In this document: positions 53,723 to 63,408 of the stretch, piece after piece
How positions within the stretch are numbered: the first letter of the stretch is position 1
Layout: every line of letters begins with the position of its first letter
Assembly (NCBI GenBank): GCA_050299175.1
Contig: JBNKVM010000020.1
Span: forward strand, 18,479 to 82,478
Direction of reading: 5' to 3'
Length of the DNA stretch: 64,000 bases
From: JAPHTQ01 sp050299175
GTDB taxonomy: Bacteria; Pseudomonadota; Gammaproteobacteria; Thiohalomonadales; Thiohalomonadaceae
Notes under the pieces: generated by a model
Databases searched by the model: none
What the model saw: only the letters and a program-made list of their open reading frames with translations
What the model was told of the DNA's origin: nothing
Program-made: the position numbers and the translations under genes

Positions 53723-54217
53723 ATGAGAAACCGGTACCTGACATTACTGTTTACTATGCTTGCTACCCTCGCTGTCGGCTGCGGCAGCAACGGTAGCACG
53801 CCTGTCGCCAGCACAACCCAGGATAGTGCCGAACCACGGGGAAACAGTCTCAACTGGACAGTCGAACTATCGAAGAGTGGCGGTATTGCCGGACTACACC
53901 GCCAACTGACTGTCGAAAGCAATGGTGAGTGGCGCGCCAGTGACCGTCAGTTGGGGCATAAAAGTGGCCGACTGACCACTGAACAACTCGCAAAGCTGAA
54001 CCAGACGCTGGGGACACTGGAGAACACTCCTGAACCGAAAAGCATGCGTTCATTCCCTAGTCGCTGCGCCGACTGCATCGAAACTCGTATTAATGCTGTA
54101 ATCAACGGACGTCACTACGCAGCTACCGTACTCAGCGGCGCCAAAATAACACAGCCTTATGATGAACTGCTTTCGCAACTCTCACCACTGATGCAGGCAA
54201 CTTTTTCAAAACAATAA
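53723..54217 (+). CDS. Lipoprotein of unknown function
   Basis: 164 residues from the ATG at 53723 (AAGGAA upstream). Lipobox L-A-V-G-C is followed by a Ser/Thr linker and a domain with a C-A-D-C pair near residue 118 and W-T-V-E-L strand patterns. No family recognised with confidence. It stands alone between the cytochrome pair and the M4 protease gene. Confidence 0.72.
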   Translation: MRNRYLTLLFTMLATLAVGCGSNGSTPVASTTQDSAEPRGNSLNWTVELSKSGGIAGLHRQLTVESNGEWRASDRQLGHKSGRLTTEQLAKLNQTLGTLENTPEPKSMRSFPSRCADCIETRINAVINGRHYAATVLSGAKITQPYDELLSQLSPLMQATFSKQ

Positions 54218-54254
54218 CGTTATAAGCTTAGATACTCTGACACGGAGGTAGTAC

Positions 54255-56870
54255 ATGTTCCCCGCCAACCGTTTTCCGACCAAACTTACTGCCTGCATCG
54301 CGGCAGTAGTATTAAGCGGCGCTTCCTTCTCGGCGTCCGCCAGTAGTAATGCGGTATTTGTCGAAAGGTCACTTATCTCTCAGGGGGCTCAAATCTCCCA
54401 CCATCGCCTGACCGGACGGGCCAATTTTATCGGCACTCAGGCCGGAAACACTATTGCCTTGCCGGGCACGGGGACACCGCAAAATGCTTCCGCAGCCGCG
54501 ATGGATGCGCTGAATGCCTATGGCGCGATCTTCGGCCTGAACAATCCTGCCAGCGAATTGAGCCAGAAATCACTCAGGACGACAGCCAACGGGCGCTCCG
54601 TAGTGCGCTACCAACAGAATTACAATGGCATCCCGATTATCGGTGGCGAGCTGATTGTTAACCTCAGTGCCAACAACGGTCTGCTCTCCATCAACGGTGA
54701 GATTGCCCCCAAACTGGCAATCCCAACCACCGCCACTATCACTGTACAACAGGCACGTGATACAGCATTAAGCGCCGTCGCCAAGTGGCATGGGACCGCC
54801 GTTTCGGCACTGGCAGCCTCAGCGCCCATTCTCTCGGTCTATGATCCGAAATTGCTAAGCCCAAATACCTCTCCAGCAAAACTGGTCTGGCGTATCGAAG
54901 TTTCCAGCACCAGACAACAACCAATCCACGAGTTGGTACTGATCGATGCTCAAAGTGGACACATTAGCCTACACTTCAATCAAGTCGATACTGCACTTCA
55001 ACTCTCAACACATGACACTGGTGGCACTTCGACACTACCTGGCACACAAGTTTGTACTCAGGCAGATCTGACGTGCGCCGCGGGTTCCGCTGATGCAAAA
55101 AGCGCGCATACTTTTGCCCAAGACACCTACTCTTTTTATTCGACCACACACACTAGAGACGGCATTGATAATGCAGGTAGTGTAATCACCTCTACTGTAA
55201 ATTGGGATGATGGTGCCAGCTGCCCCAATGCCTTCTGGAATGGCACTCAGATGGTCTATTGTGCGGGCCTGGTGGTCGATGACGTGGTCGCCCATGAGCT
55301 GACCCACGGCGTCACTGAAAACACATCGAACCTCTTCTACTATTACCAATCTGGTGCGATCAACGAATCATTCTCAGATTTATGGGGAGAGTTTGTTGAT
55401 CTAGATAACGGTGTCGATAATGTTGCCGATCGCTGGTTGATGGGTGAGGATCTAAATGTAGCCCCCATGATCGGCGCCATCCGCAGCATGAAGAACCCTC
55501 CTGCTTTCAATGACCCGGATAGAATTGGCAGCGCCTATTACTATACGGGTTCCGGCGACAACGGCGGTGTGCACATCAATAGTGGTGTCAACAACAAGGC
55601 GGTCTACTTGATGGCGGATGGCGACACCTTCAATGGTCAGACCATTACTGGAATAGGTATTACCAAAGTTGCCAAAATTTACTACGAGGTACAGACCAAT
55701 TTGCTTACCTCGGGTGCCGACTATCTGGACCTCTACAACGCTCTCTACCAGGGCTGCCAAAACCTGATTGTTGGTGGCGACACCATTGCCGCCGACTGCA
55801 CCCAGGTCCGAGCTGCCACCGATGCAGTAGAGATGAATCAGGAACCATCCACTAATTTCAATCCTGATTCAGGTGTATGTCTGGGTAATCAGGCAGCCAT
55901 ATCCAATGTATTCAGCGATGATATAGAAAGTGGACTGGGTAACTGGACGCTGACCAACACGGGTGGCACCAATTGGGTTCTACTAAACGCCACTTATGCC
56001 ACTCCATACGCCACATCAGGCATAGAATCCCTGCTTGGTGAAAATATCACAAGCACCAGTGACCAACGCGCCGCTATTACTGTCAGCATCCCGACAGGAT
56101 GGACATTCCTGCACTTTAAACATGCAGTCCAGTTTGAATCTACCTACGATGGTGGCGTGCTGGAGTACAGCACCAATGGTGGAACCACATGGACTGATGC
56201 AGGTTCATTGATTGTGGATGGCCTTCACTACAATGGCACTATCTCACCCTCTTTCGGCAATCCACTTGCAGGCCGTTCAGCATTCACCAATCCTAGCCAC
56301 GGCTACGTATCAACACTTGTGAACCTATCTTCAATGGCCAGCCAAACGATCCAGTTACGCTGGAGGGTTGGGACCGATGGTTCCATTGGCTCTTATGGAT
56401 GGTTTGTTGACGATGTCAGTGTTAACACCTGTCCGACACCATCTACCGTTGCTCTCTCCTCCACAACCTATAGTGTGAACGAAAACGGAGGTAGCGTAAC
56501 TGTCACGGTGAGTCGAACCGGTAGCAGCACGGGAGCTGTCACGGTGAACTATGCTACTGCTTCAGGCAGCGCCACCGCAGGCATCGACTTTAGCTCGGCC
56601 ATTGGCACACTCAGCTGGGCCGATGGTGAACTGGGGAACAAAACCTTCAGCGTGACCATCCTTGACGATACTGCCAGTGAAGGAAGCGAAACGGTTAACC
56701 TGACTATCTCCGGCCCAAGCGGAGCGATACTTGGCACCTCTAGCGCCATCCTGACTATTAATGATAATGACTCATCTGGTGGTGGCGGTGGCGGCGCCCT
56801 TGGTTGGCCGTTGCTACTGTTCGGACTATTGCTGTTGCCGTTGCGTAGAAGGTTGCAACTCACCGCCTGA
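54255..56870 (+). CDS. Secreted M4-family metalloprotease with GlyGly-CTERM
   Basis: 871 residues with CGGAGGTAG before the ATG. Signal peptide, FTP and PepSY propeptide (about 30-230), M4 catalytic domain with H347-E-L-T-H351 and the third zinc ligand E371, the expected 20 residues on, a beta-sandwich domain (about 550-725), a Calx-beta domain (about 735-840), and a C-terminal tail of Gly repeat, hydrophobic helix and Arg cluster (G-G-G-G-G-G-A-L-G-W...L-R-R-R). The tail is a GlyGly-CTERM signal, cleaved by rhombosortase in known cases. It is expected to be exported and then surface-processed or released. Thermolysin relatives degrade protein outside the cell. Confidence 0.93.
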   Translation: MFPANRFPTKLTACIAAVVLSGASFSASASSNAVFVERSLISQGAQISHHRLTGRANFIGTQAGNTIALPGTGTPQNASAAAMDALNAYGAIFGLNNPASELSQKSLRTTANGRSVVRYQQNYNGIPIIGGELIVNLSANNGLLSINGEIAPKLAIPTTATITVQQARDTALSAVAKWHGTAVSALAASAPILSVYDPKLLSPNTSPAKLVWRIEVSSTRQQPIHELVLIDAQSGHISLHFNQVDTALQLSTHDTGGTSTLPGTQVCTQADLTCAAGSADAKSAHTFAQDTYSFYSTTHTRDGIDNAGSVITSTVNWDDGASCPNAFWNGTQMVYCAGLVVDDVVAHELTHGVTENTSNLFYYYQSGAINESFSDLWGEFVDLDNGVDNVADRWLMGEDLNVAPMIGAIRSMKNPPAFNDPDRIGSAYYYTGSGDNGGVHINSGVNNKAVYLMADGDTFNGQTITGIGITKVAKIYYEVQTNLLTSGADYLDLYNALYQGCQNLIVGGDTIAADCTQVRAATDAVEMNQEPSTNFNPDSGVCLGNQAAISNVFSDDIESGLGNWTLTNTGGTNWVLLNATYATPYATSGIESLLGENITSTSDQRAAITVSIPTGWTFLHFKHAVQFESTYDGGVLEYSTNGGTTWTDAGSLIVDGLHYNGTISPSFGNPLAGRSAFTNPSHGYVSTLVNLSSMASQTIQLRWRVGTDGSIGSYGWFVDDVSVNTCPTPSTVALSSTTYSVNENGGSVTVTVSRTGSSTGAVTVNYATASGSATAGIDFSSAIGTLSWADGELGNKTFSVTILDDTASEGSETVNLTISGPSGAILGTSSAILTINDNDSSGGGGGGALGWPLLLFGLLLLPLRRRLQLTA

Positions 56871-56892
56871 ATTATGATCGTTAATTAACCGA

Positions 56893-56936
56893 CGAAACCG
56901 CCCATTGCCACATGGCCCGGGCGGTTTCGCTTTTTT
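56893..56936 (+). terminator. Terminator of the M4 protease gene
   Basis: CGAAACCGCCC (56893-56903) pairs with GGGCGGTTTCG (56919-56929) and is followed by CTTTTTT. Confidence 0.9.
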
Positions 56937-56958
56937 CAGCCTGTGGTAATCTCAAGGC

Positions 56959-58512
56959 ATGAGCAAGAAAACGAATGAGCCCAACGGCAAGCTGCAGTTG
57001 CGGCGGATCGCCATCGATACCTACCGTGAGAACGTGGCTTACATGCACCGCGAGTGCGAGTTCTATCGCGCCGAGGGATTCCAGGCCCTGACCAAGGTAG
57101 TTATTCGGGCCGATGGCAAACATATCTTTGCCGTGCTCAATGTGGTGGATGACGAGTCGATGGTCGGCCTCTGCGAACTAGGCCTTTCCGAGCAGGCCTT
57201 TGAACAGTTAGGCCTTCCTGCCGGTCATCCCATCAGTGTCGCCCAGGCGGAGCTGCCCGCATCGATGGATGCGGTACGCCGCAAGATCAACGGCGAGCGC
57301 CTCAGCTGGGACGACATCAGAGGTATCACCCAGGATATCGTCAACAATCGCTACTCCAAGATGGAGATGGCTGCCTTCCTCGTTGCCTCGGGACAGACCG
57401 GGCTGGATCGCGAAGAGATCCTGCATCTCACCCGCGCCATGCTCGAATCGGGCGACCGCGTCGAATGGCCGGAACAACTGGTTGCAGACAAACACTGCAT
57501 CGGCGGAATTCCCGGCAACCGCACCTCGATGCTGGTGGTACCCATCGTCGCCGCCCACGGCATGATGATGCCCAAGACTTCCTCGCGCGCAATCACCTCC
57601 CCGGCAGGCACTGCCGACACCATGGAGGTGCTTACCCGGGTTAACCTCACTCCGGACGAGATGCATGCCGTAGTCGGTCGACATCGCGCCTGCCTCGCCT
57701 GGGGCGGTACTGCCCGTCTTGCCCCTGCCGACGACGTATTGATCTCGGTGGAGCGTCCTCTGGGTATCGATTCGCAGGGACAGATGGTTGCCTCGATTCT
57801 GTCGAAGAAACTGGCCGCAGGTTCCACCCACCTGCTGCTCGATATCCCGGTCGGTCCCAGCGCAAAAGTACGTCACATGCGTGAAGCGCTGTCGCTGCGT
57901 AAGCTTTTCGAATATATCGGTGACCGCATGGGTATCCATCTGGAGGTGGTCATCACCGATGGTTCGCAACCGGTCGGACGCGGCATCGGCCCGGTGCTGG
58001 AGGCCCGTGATGTGATGCAGGTATTGCACAACGATCCGCTGGCGCCATCAGATTTGAGACAGAAGGCACTACGTCTGGCCGGGCGGGTGCTGGAATTCGA
58101 TCCCGACGTGCGCGGCGGTTACGGCTACGCCATCGCCCGCGACATCCTTGATTCGGGCCGTGCGCTAACCAAGATGCAGGACATCATCGCCGCCCAAGGT
58201 GCCAACCAGGAACAGTTGGAACCGGGCCGCCTCACCCTTGAGGTGCATGCCGAGAGAGACGGCACGGTGGTTGAGATCGACAACTACCATCTGGCCAAAC
58301 TGGCCCGCCTGGCCGGGGCGCCGATGGACAAGGGCGCAGGCGTAGACCTGCTGAAAAAGCTGGGGGACGAGGTGAAAAAAGGCGAACCACTCTACCGTGT
58401 TCACGCCGAATACCAGTCCGATTTCCAGTTCGCCAAAACCTATACCGAAACCGTCACAGGTTATCGCATCGGAGAAGCTGAAGGGCTAGGCAAAACCTAT
58501 ATGGAATTCTGA
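56959..58512 (+). CDS. AMP phosphorylase/thymidine phosphorylase family protein
   Basis: 517 residues. A distinct N-terminal domain (about 1-95) precedes a pyrimidine-nucleoside-phosphorylase-type fold, as in archaeal AMP phosphorylase (about 500 residues). Key segments are D-K-H-C-I-G-G-I-P-G-N-R, K-T-S-S-R-A-I-T-S-P-A-G-T-A-D-T and the C-terminal E-R-D-G-T-V domain. The AMP-type enzyme releases ribose-1,5-bisphosphate from NMPs. It precedes a PRPP synthetase homologue by three bases, which supports a nucleotide-sugar role rather than thymidine salvage. Confidence 0.86.
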   Translation: MSKKTNEPNGKLQLRRIAIDTYRENVAYMHRECEFYRAEGFQALTKVVIRADGKHIFAVLNVVDDESMVGLCELGLSEQAFEQLGLPAGHPISVAQAELPASMDAVRRKINGERLSWDDIRGITQDIVNNRYSKMEMAAFLVASGQTGLDREEILHLTRAMLESGDRVEWPEQLVADKHCIGGIPGNRTSMLVVPIVAAHGMMMPKTSSRAITSPAGTADTMEVLTRVNLTPDEMHAVVGRHRACLAWGGTARLAPADDVLISVERPLGIDSQGQMVASILSKKLAAGSTHLLLDIPVGPSAKVRHMREALSLRKLFEYIGDRMGIHLEVVITDGSQPVGRGIGPVLEARDVMQVLHNDPLAPSDLRQKALRLAGRVLEFDPDVRGGYGYAIARDILDSGRALTKMQDIIAAQGANQEQLEPGRLTLEVHAERDGTVVEIDNYHLAKLARLAGAPMDKGAGVDLLKKLGDEVKKGEPLYRVHAEYQSDFQFAKTYTETVTGYRIGEAEGLGKTYMEF

Positions 58513-58515
58513 CGA

Positions 58516-59385
58516 ATGCGCGTTCTTGGTTTTACAGATTATCGTGCACAGGGTGAAGCACTGGCGGCGGCGCTTGATGCTCCCTTCGCCCTGATCGAGA
58601 TACACCGCTTCCCCGATGGCGAAAGCAAGGTTACCGTCCCCGGCCCGCTGGAAGGTGAAGTGGTTATCTGCCGCAGCCTCGATCACCCCAACGACAAACT
58701 GGTAGAGCTAATGCTGGCGGCACAGACCGCACGGGAACTGGGTGCGAAAAAACTGACATTGGTCGCCCCTTACCTCTGCTACATGCGCCAGGACATTGCC
58801 TTTAACCCCGGTGAAGCGGTCAGCCAACGCATCGTCGGTGACTGGCTGGCGCAACTGTTCGAGCGGGTCATCACCGTCGATCCACACCTGCATCGTATCG
58901 ACCGCCTGGAACAGGCGATTCCCGGACGCGAGGCCATCGCCCTGTCAGCGACCAGACCAATGGGTGACTATCTCTCCGCCAGAACCGAATCGCCGCTGCT
59001 GGTCGGCCCCGACGATGAATCGGAGCAGTGGGTACGCGCCATTGCCGGACCGGCCGGACTTCAATACATCATTGCCCACAAGCAACGGCGAGGTGATCGC
59101 GACGTGGAAATCACCCTGCCCGAATGCAATTATCAAGGTCACGAAGTGATTCTGGTGGACGACATGATCAGCACTGGCCACACCATCGCCGATGTCGCGA
59201 TCAAATTGAAACAGGCAGGTGCAGGCGACATTCGCTGCCTGGTCACCCACGCCCTCTTTCCCACCGAGGTGGCAAGCATGCTGTACAAGGCAGGGGTGGA
59301 GAAAATATGGAGCAGCGACAGCGTCAGTCATACTACCAACGTTGTCCATCTGGCAGAAATTCTTGCAACAGCAGTAAGGGAGTAA
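58516..59385 (+). CDS. PRPP synthetase homologue
   Basis: 289 residues, somewhat shorter than housekeeping PRPP synthetases (about 310-320). It has F-P-D-G-E-S near the start, Y-L-C-Y-M-R-Q-D, and the PRPP loop V-D-D-M-I-S-T-G-H-T, where the usual D-T-G is S-T-G. Such homologues make PRPP from ribose-5-phosphate and ATP or use related pentose phosphates. It lies directly behind the AMP-phosphorylase-like gene and before a DUF1614 gene, all on the same strand with almost no gaps. Confidence 0.85.
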   Translation: MRVLGFTDYRAQGEALAAALDAPFALIEIHRFPDGESKVTVPGPLEGEVVICRSLDHPNDKLVELMLAAQTARELGAKKLTLVAPYLCYMRQDIAFNPGEAVSQRIVGDWLAQLFERVITVDPHLHRIDRLEQAIPGREAIALSATRPMGDYLSARTESPLLVGPDDESEQWVRAIAGPAGLQYIIAHKQRRGDRDVEITLPECNYQGHEVILVDDMISTGHTIADVAIKLKQAGAGDIRCLVTHALFPTEVASMLYKAGVEKIWSSDSVSHTTNVVHLAEILATAVRE

Positions 59386-59388
59386 ACC

Positions 59389-60054
59389 ATGCCGAGACCG
59401 GCACCGCGCAATCTGATCACGCTGCTGTTCGTCTTCGGTTTCCTGATCTTTCTGGTGCAATACGGGCTGGTGCGCATCGCCTTTGAGAAACTCGGCCTCT
59501 CCGCCTATTCCGCCTATTTGTTGCTGGTCTCCTCGCTGCTCGGCAGCATGATCAATCTGCCACTGTTTCGCATACGCGTTGATCCGCAACCACCCGCAGA
59601 ACTTCCGCCCGACGAACCACAGTTTCCCGGCTTTCCCCTGTGGAACCTCAATAACCGTATCCTGATCGTGATTAACGTTGGCGGCGGCGTCATACCCGTC
59701 GCCTTCTGCATCTACCTGATTCGCTTCAGTGAAATCTCCCTGATCCCCGTCTTCCAGGCAGCCTTCTTTGTCACCCTGGTCAGCTACTTTGTCAGCCGCC
59801 CAATCAAGGGCCTCGGTATCGGCATGCCGATCCTGATCGCGCCACTGAGCGCTGCCTTCATCGCCGTACTGATCGATCCCGACATGAGCGCACCGCTAGC
59901 CTATATCAGCGGTACCCTCGGTGTATTAATCGGTGCCGACCTGCTGCGTCTCAGAGACATCCGCAGCATGCGCACACCTGTCGCCTCCATTGGCGGCGCA
60001 GGGACCTTCGATGGTGTGTTTATTACGGGTATCGTTGCGGTGCTACTGGCGTAG
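59389..60054 (+). CDS. DUF1614 family membrane protein
   Basis: 221 residues with about six membrane segments; starts three bases after the PRPP synthetase stop. The sequence and length resemble DUF1614, an uncharacterised inner-membrane family. The position suggests a link to the nucleotide enzymes, but there is no direct evidence. It ends two bases before the convergent barrel gene. Confidence 0.78.
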   Translation: MPRPAPRNLITLLFVFGFLIFLVQYGLVRIAFEKLGLSAYSAYLLLVSSLLGSMINLPLFRIRVDPQPPAELPPDEPQFPGFPLWNLNNRILIVINVGGGVIPVAFCIYLIRFSEISLIPVFQAAFFVTLVSYFVSRPIKGLGIGMPILIAPLSAAFIAVLIDPDMSAPLAYISGTLGVLIGADLLRLRDIRSMRTPVASIGGAGTFDGVFITGIVAVLLA

Positions 60055-60056
60055 CT

Positions 60057-60548
60057 TCAAAAGGGCAATGACCAGGGATAGTAGATAACATTCAGTTGCA
60101 GGGTCTTGGCGTAGGGATGCTCCACGTACTCGAGTCGCACCGCCATATTGCGTTCCAGCTGATATGAAATTCCGCCACCGTAAACAGCACCGATATCATC
60201 GCCGTATTCCAGTCCGGCCCGGAACAGCAGGTCGATAAGATCAGTGGCATGCCAGGCCACCACGGGAGTAAGCCAGAAGCCGTCCCGCGGTGTATCGCTG
60301 ACATCGATATAGCCCAATTCGGCGTTTAGACTGAAATGCTCCGAGCCCAGGCCATACATACCATCGGTACGATAGGAGGCGTAGAGTTGAATCGCCGTCT
60401 TCGCCTCGGTGAACTCAGGCACCGTGGTACTGCCGAAACCGCCGCCGAAACCCAGTCGTTCCAGCTTGATGCCTTCCGCAGCACCGACCTGCGCCGCCAG
60501 CAGCAGTGTCAGTAACAGAAAGAGTGCTCCACGCATACCTTGCCCCAT
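60057..60548 (-). CDS. Outer-membrane beta-barrel protein
   Basis: About 163 residues from the ATG at 60546-60548 (an ATG four codons later is also possible). A signal peptide (L-F-L-L-L-T-L-L-L-A-A) precedes strands alternating hydrophobic and polar residues, such as L-Y-A-S-Y-R and M-A-V-R-L-E-Y-V-E, and ends near an aromatic C-terminal F. It resembles small eight-stranded barrels of the OmpW/PagL type; no specific activity is assigned. Divergent from the SDR gene. Confidence 0.75.
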   Translation of the reverse strand: MGQGMRGALFLLLTLLLAAQVGAAEGIKLERLGFGGGFGSTTVPEFTEAKTAIQLYASYRTDGMYGLGSEHFSLNAELGYIDVSDTPRDGFWLTPVVAWHATDLIDLLFRAGLEYGDDIGAVYGGGISYQLERNMAVRLEYVEHPYAKTLQLNVIYYPWSLPF

Positions 60549-60618
60549 CGGCTGTAACCCCATCCACATCAATGCTAACCTTGCGCCCATTCAACCTTAT
60601 CGGCAGGAAATCCAATAG

Positions 60619-61476
60619 ATGAAGCCTGATCACAAAGTCGAAACCGTCCTCATTACGGGCTGCTCCAGCGGTATCGGCCTCTGCGTGGCGGAAGGGCTGA
60701 AGGCGCGCGGCTATCGTGTGTTTGCCACTGCACGGCAGAAGAAGGATGTGACCATGCTGCGCGAACGTGGTCTGGAGGCATTTCAGCTCGATCTGGCCGA
60801 TAGCGTTTCGATCAATCGCGCGGTACTCGAAGTCCTGCAACAGACTGGCGGCACCCTCGACGCCCTGTTCAATAATGGTGCTTACGGCCAGCCGGGCGCG
60901 GTGGAGGACCTGCGCCGCGACATCCTGCGGGAGCAGTTTGAGACCAATCTCTTCGGCACCCACGAGCTGACCTGCCGTGTACTCAAGGTCATGCGCCAAC
61001 AGGGACATGGCCGCATCATCCACAACAGTTCGTTGCTGGGATTCGTTTCACTACCTTTCCGCGGAGCCTACAACAGCAGCAAATATGCACTGGAGGGACT
61101 CAGCGATACCTTACGTCTGGAGTTGCACGGCAGCGGTATCCATCTCAGCCTGATCGAACCGGGTCCGATACTCAGCCGCTTCCGCACCAATGCGATGGAA
61201 AAATATCGGCAGAATATCGATAAGGAAAACAGTCCATTTCGTGAAGTGTATGAAGGGCTGGAGAAGCGCCTCAATAAGGAAGGTCCAGCCGCGCCCTTCA
61301 CCCTGCCACCCGAGGCGGTACTGGAAAAGGTCCTGCATGCGCTGGAATCGCCGCGCCCACGGATACGCTACTACGTCACCTTCCCCAGCTATCTTTTTGC
61401 TACGCTAAAAAGATGGCTGCCGCATTTGGCACTGGATTGGGTGCTACGTAGTGTTTCAAAAAGTGAAAACCGTTGA
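60619..61476 (+). CDS. Short-chain dehydrogenase/reductase
   Basis: 285 residues with the dinucleotide loop T-G-C-S-S-G-I-G, the N-N-G-A-Y-G segment and the catalytic S...Y-N-S-S-K motif. The stretch V-T-F-P-S-Y-L near the C-terminus and its length fit SDRs acting on fatty acyl or retinol-like substrates. AGGAAAT precedes the ATG. The last codons S-E-N-R and stop lie inside the left arm of repeat copy C. Confidence 0.9.
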   Translation: MKPDHKVETVLITGCSSGIGLCVAEGLKARGYRVFATARQKKDVTMLRERGLEAFQLDLADSVSINRAVLEVLQQTGGTLDALFNNGAYGQPGAVEDLRRDILREQFETNLFGTHELTCRVLKVMRQQGHGRIIHNSSLLGFVSLPFRGAYNSSKYALEGLSDTLRLELHGSGIHLSLIEPGPILSRFRTNAMEKYRQNIDKENSPFREVYEGLEKRLNKEGPAAPFTLPPEAVLEKVLHALESPRPRIRYYVTFPSYLFATLKRWLPHLALDWVLRSVSKSENR

Positions 61477-61608
61477 AAACCCGCTCAAGCCGCGATTGCT
61501 GTGTTGGAAATCGACTCAAAATGCTCATTTACTTCGTGTAAACTGCGCTTTTTCGTCGATTCCCGCCTTGCACTCATCGGCTTGATCGAATTTTCGAAAC
61601 GCACTGAA
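61462..61608 (+). repeat. 146-bp palindromic repeat, copy C
   Basis: Arms (about 61470-61492 and 61578-61600) form an imperfect inverted repeat. The core at 61522-61548 is TGCTCATTTACT...GTAAACTGCGCT, shared with copies A and B and at the same distance from the ends. The left arm carries the SDR stop in the sequence CGTTGA, as copy B does for the FmdB gene. Confidence 0.82.
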
Positions 61609-61621
61609 AAGATTTATTGAT

Positions 61622-62395
61622 ATGAATTACCGTCTTATCTCAACTCAACTTATCGTTTCCACTTTTCTTTTACTTTGCGGCAATGCTCACGCCATCGTCA
61701 GCATGCAGGGCGTGCATACCAGCAAACCGAAGGACGGCTTCAGTGGAAATGTGGATATTTCGATTAGCAACAGTTCGGGCAACACGGAAAAGGAAGAGTA
61801 CAGTCTCGGTTCGCGCCTGCAATGGCATCGTGGCGAAATGACAGATGTACTGTTACTCAGCGCCGATTACGCCAAAAGTGGCGGAATCAAAAGCAGTGAC
61901 AACGGTTTTATGCATCTGCGCCATATCCAGCAATATCATCCCATGGTTGCCTGGGAGGCCTACCTACAGGTGGAGAAGGATCAATTCGCCCGCCTGGAAT
62001 ATCGTGGCCTCGGCGGCGGCGGCCTGCGCTTCACGTTCTACGATGCGGAGAATACCGGTTCCATCTTTTTCGGTCTTGGCGCCTACTACAGTGAGGAACG
62101 CATCGACGATAGCTATGCCGATGCGGGCACAGAAACACTCTGGCGCGGCAACAGCTATCTGCTACTCAAATACCAGATTAATCCCGACGCGGCATTAATG
62201 AGCACCACCTACTATCAGCCTGCCAGCGGTAATCCCGATGACTACCGCCTGCTGGAACAGGCAGCACTCAAGATGAAACTCACCGACCTGTTATCGCTGG
62301 TGGTCTCATACAACTTACGCTTCGACAACGATCCGCCGTTAGGTGTGGAAAAGCGGGACAGCACCTTCAAGACATCCTTCTCGCTGGAATTCTAA
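61622..62395 (+). CDS. DUF481 family outer-membrane barrel
   Basis: 257 residues with a signal peptide (A-H-A-I at about residue 25) and repeated amphipathic strands ending in aromatic residues, typical of YdiY-like DUF481 barrels; the final residue is F. Function unknown. It begins 13 bases after repeat copy C and its stop overlaps the convergent YiiX-like gene by four bases. Confidence 0.83.
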   Translation: MNYRLISTQLIVSTFLLLCGNAHAIVSMQGVHTSKPKDGFSGNVDISISNSSGNTEKEEYSLGSRLQWHRGEMTDVLLLSADYAKSGGIKSSDNGFMHLRHIQQYHPMVAWEAYLQVEKDQFARLEYRGLGGGGLRFTFYDAENTGSIFFGLGAYYSEERIDDSYADAGTETLWRGNSYLLLKYQINPDAALMSTTYYQPASGNPDDYRLLEQAALKMKLTDLLSLVVSYNLRFDNDPPLGVEKRDSTFKTSFSLEF

Positions 62396-63357
62396 CCGCT
62401 AATCACACCGGCCTTGCTCAAATCAGGACAGTGCAATAACAGATCGGCCGGGCTGACAAAATAGGCCTCCTCCGACTTGAGCATGGCCATTGCGTTACTG
62501 GCCATGCCCAATGCATTGGCCTGTAGCAATTCATTCCCCGTTGCAGTAACACCTGTTCTGACCGTATAGAGTGCCTGGGCAAACTCGTGGATCGCCGAAA
62601 CCATCTCAGCATCCAGCTCTGCACCAACCTCTGCGGTCAACGTGGGGGCAGCCTGCAAAGCCTGTAACAACTCCTCCGCCAGCGCTTCATCGCTCTCCAT
62701 CGCCTCAGCGGCTAAAGCCACGCCAGTACCAGTGAGCACATCACGGAATTCCTCGCTGTTGTCACTACGAACCCGGGCAATGGCCTGATCGAGCAGATTC
62801 GGTGCGACAGCGGTTGCCGCAACACTCAGTACTCCACTCTGGATTCGCAAGCGGTAATCACTGCCTGCATCCTCGTAACACTGAAAAACAAATTGCGAAC
62901 AGACCATCGGCAACTTGCCGGGGTATTTGTGTTCATTGAAATAAGTGATGAGTGAAGCGGTAAGCTTTTTCAGGATCTTGATAATGACACGCTGCAACAA
63001 TGTATCCGGGGCAAACTTCCGATATAGCAGCAATATCCCGACAAGATAAAGATTGGCATTGGCATATGGCGCCTTATCGTTGAGATACCCTGTAGCGGCA
63101 TCCAGAACCGGCGTGTAATCACTTCGAGCTGGCGTATGGCGCATGACTGTGATGGTACGCTCGACGAAACGTTCCGCGTCCTCGGCAACTCGCACCGCTG
63201 GGGGTGTCTCTTCGATGAGTTTGCTACTGGGTGTATAGGCCATCGCCGCGTGGCTGACTGGCGCACCTGTCAGCCACATGATCGCCTCGGAAATGTAACT
63301 GCCCTTTTCGCCGGAAAACAGCAGTACGTCGCCGGGTTGCAGATCTTTAATATCCAT
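62392..63357 (-). CDS. YiiX/YebB-like permuted papain-fold protein
   Basis: 321 residues from the ATG at 63355-63357 (GGGAGTGG upstream). Residues 1-160 hold the permuted NlpC/P60-type core: G-D-V-L-L-F-S-G-E, V-S-H-A-A-M with the His, and V-C-S-Q-F-V-F-Q-C-Y with a candidate cysteine nucleophile. The last 130 residues are an Ala/Glu/Leu-rich helical extension not seen in YiiX. Such enzymes cut amide or ester bonds in wall or lipid-linked substrates. No signal peptide is visible. Confidence 0.78.
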   Translation of the reverse strand: MDIKDLQPGDVLLFSGEKGSYISEAIMWLTGAPVSHAAMAYTPSSKLIEETPPAVRVAEDAERFVERTITVMRHTPARSDYTPVLDAATGYLNDKAPYANANLYLVGILLLYRKFAPDTLLQRVIIKILKKLTASLITYFNEHKYPGKLPMVCSQFVFQCYEDAGSDYRLRIQSGVLSVAATAVAPNLLDQAIARVRSDNSEEFRDVLTGTGVALAAEAMESDEALAEELLQALQAAPTLTAEVGAELDAEMVSAIHEFAQALYTVRTGVTATGNELLQANALGMASNAMAMLKSEEAYFVSPADLLLHCPDLSKAGVISG

Positions 63358-63408
63358 TTTCCCACTCCCTGTGTTTAATGCTTCCGTTCGATGCGCGGTC
63401 ATGCAATG

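Noticed and set aside
57208..58029. 273-residue minus-strand frame opposite the phosphorylase gene
   Set aside because: No ribosome-binding site and no resemblance to any family; lies inside a strongly supported gene.
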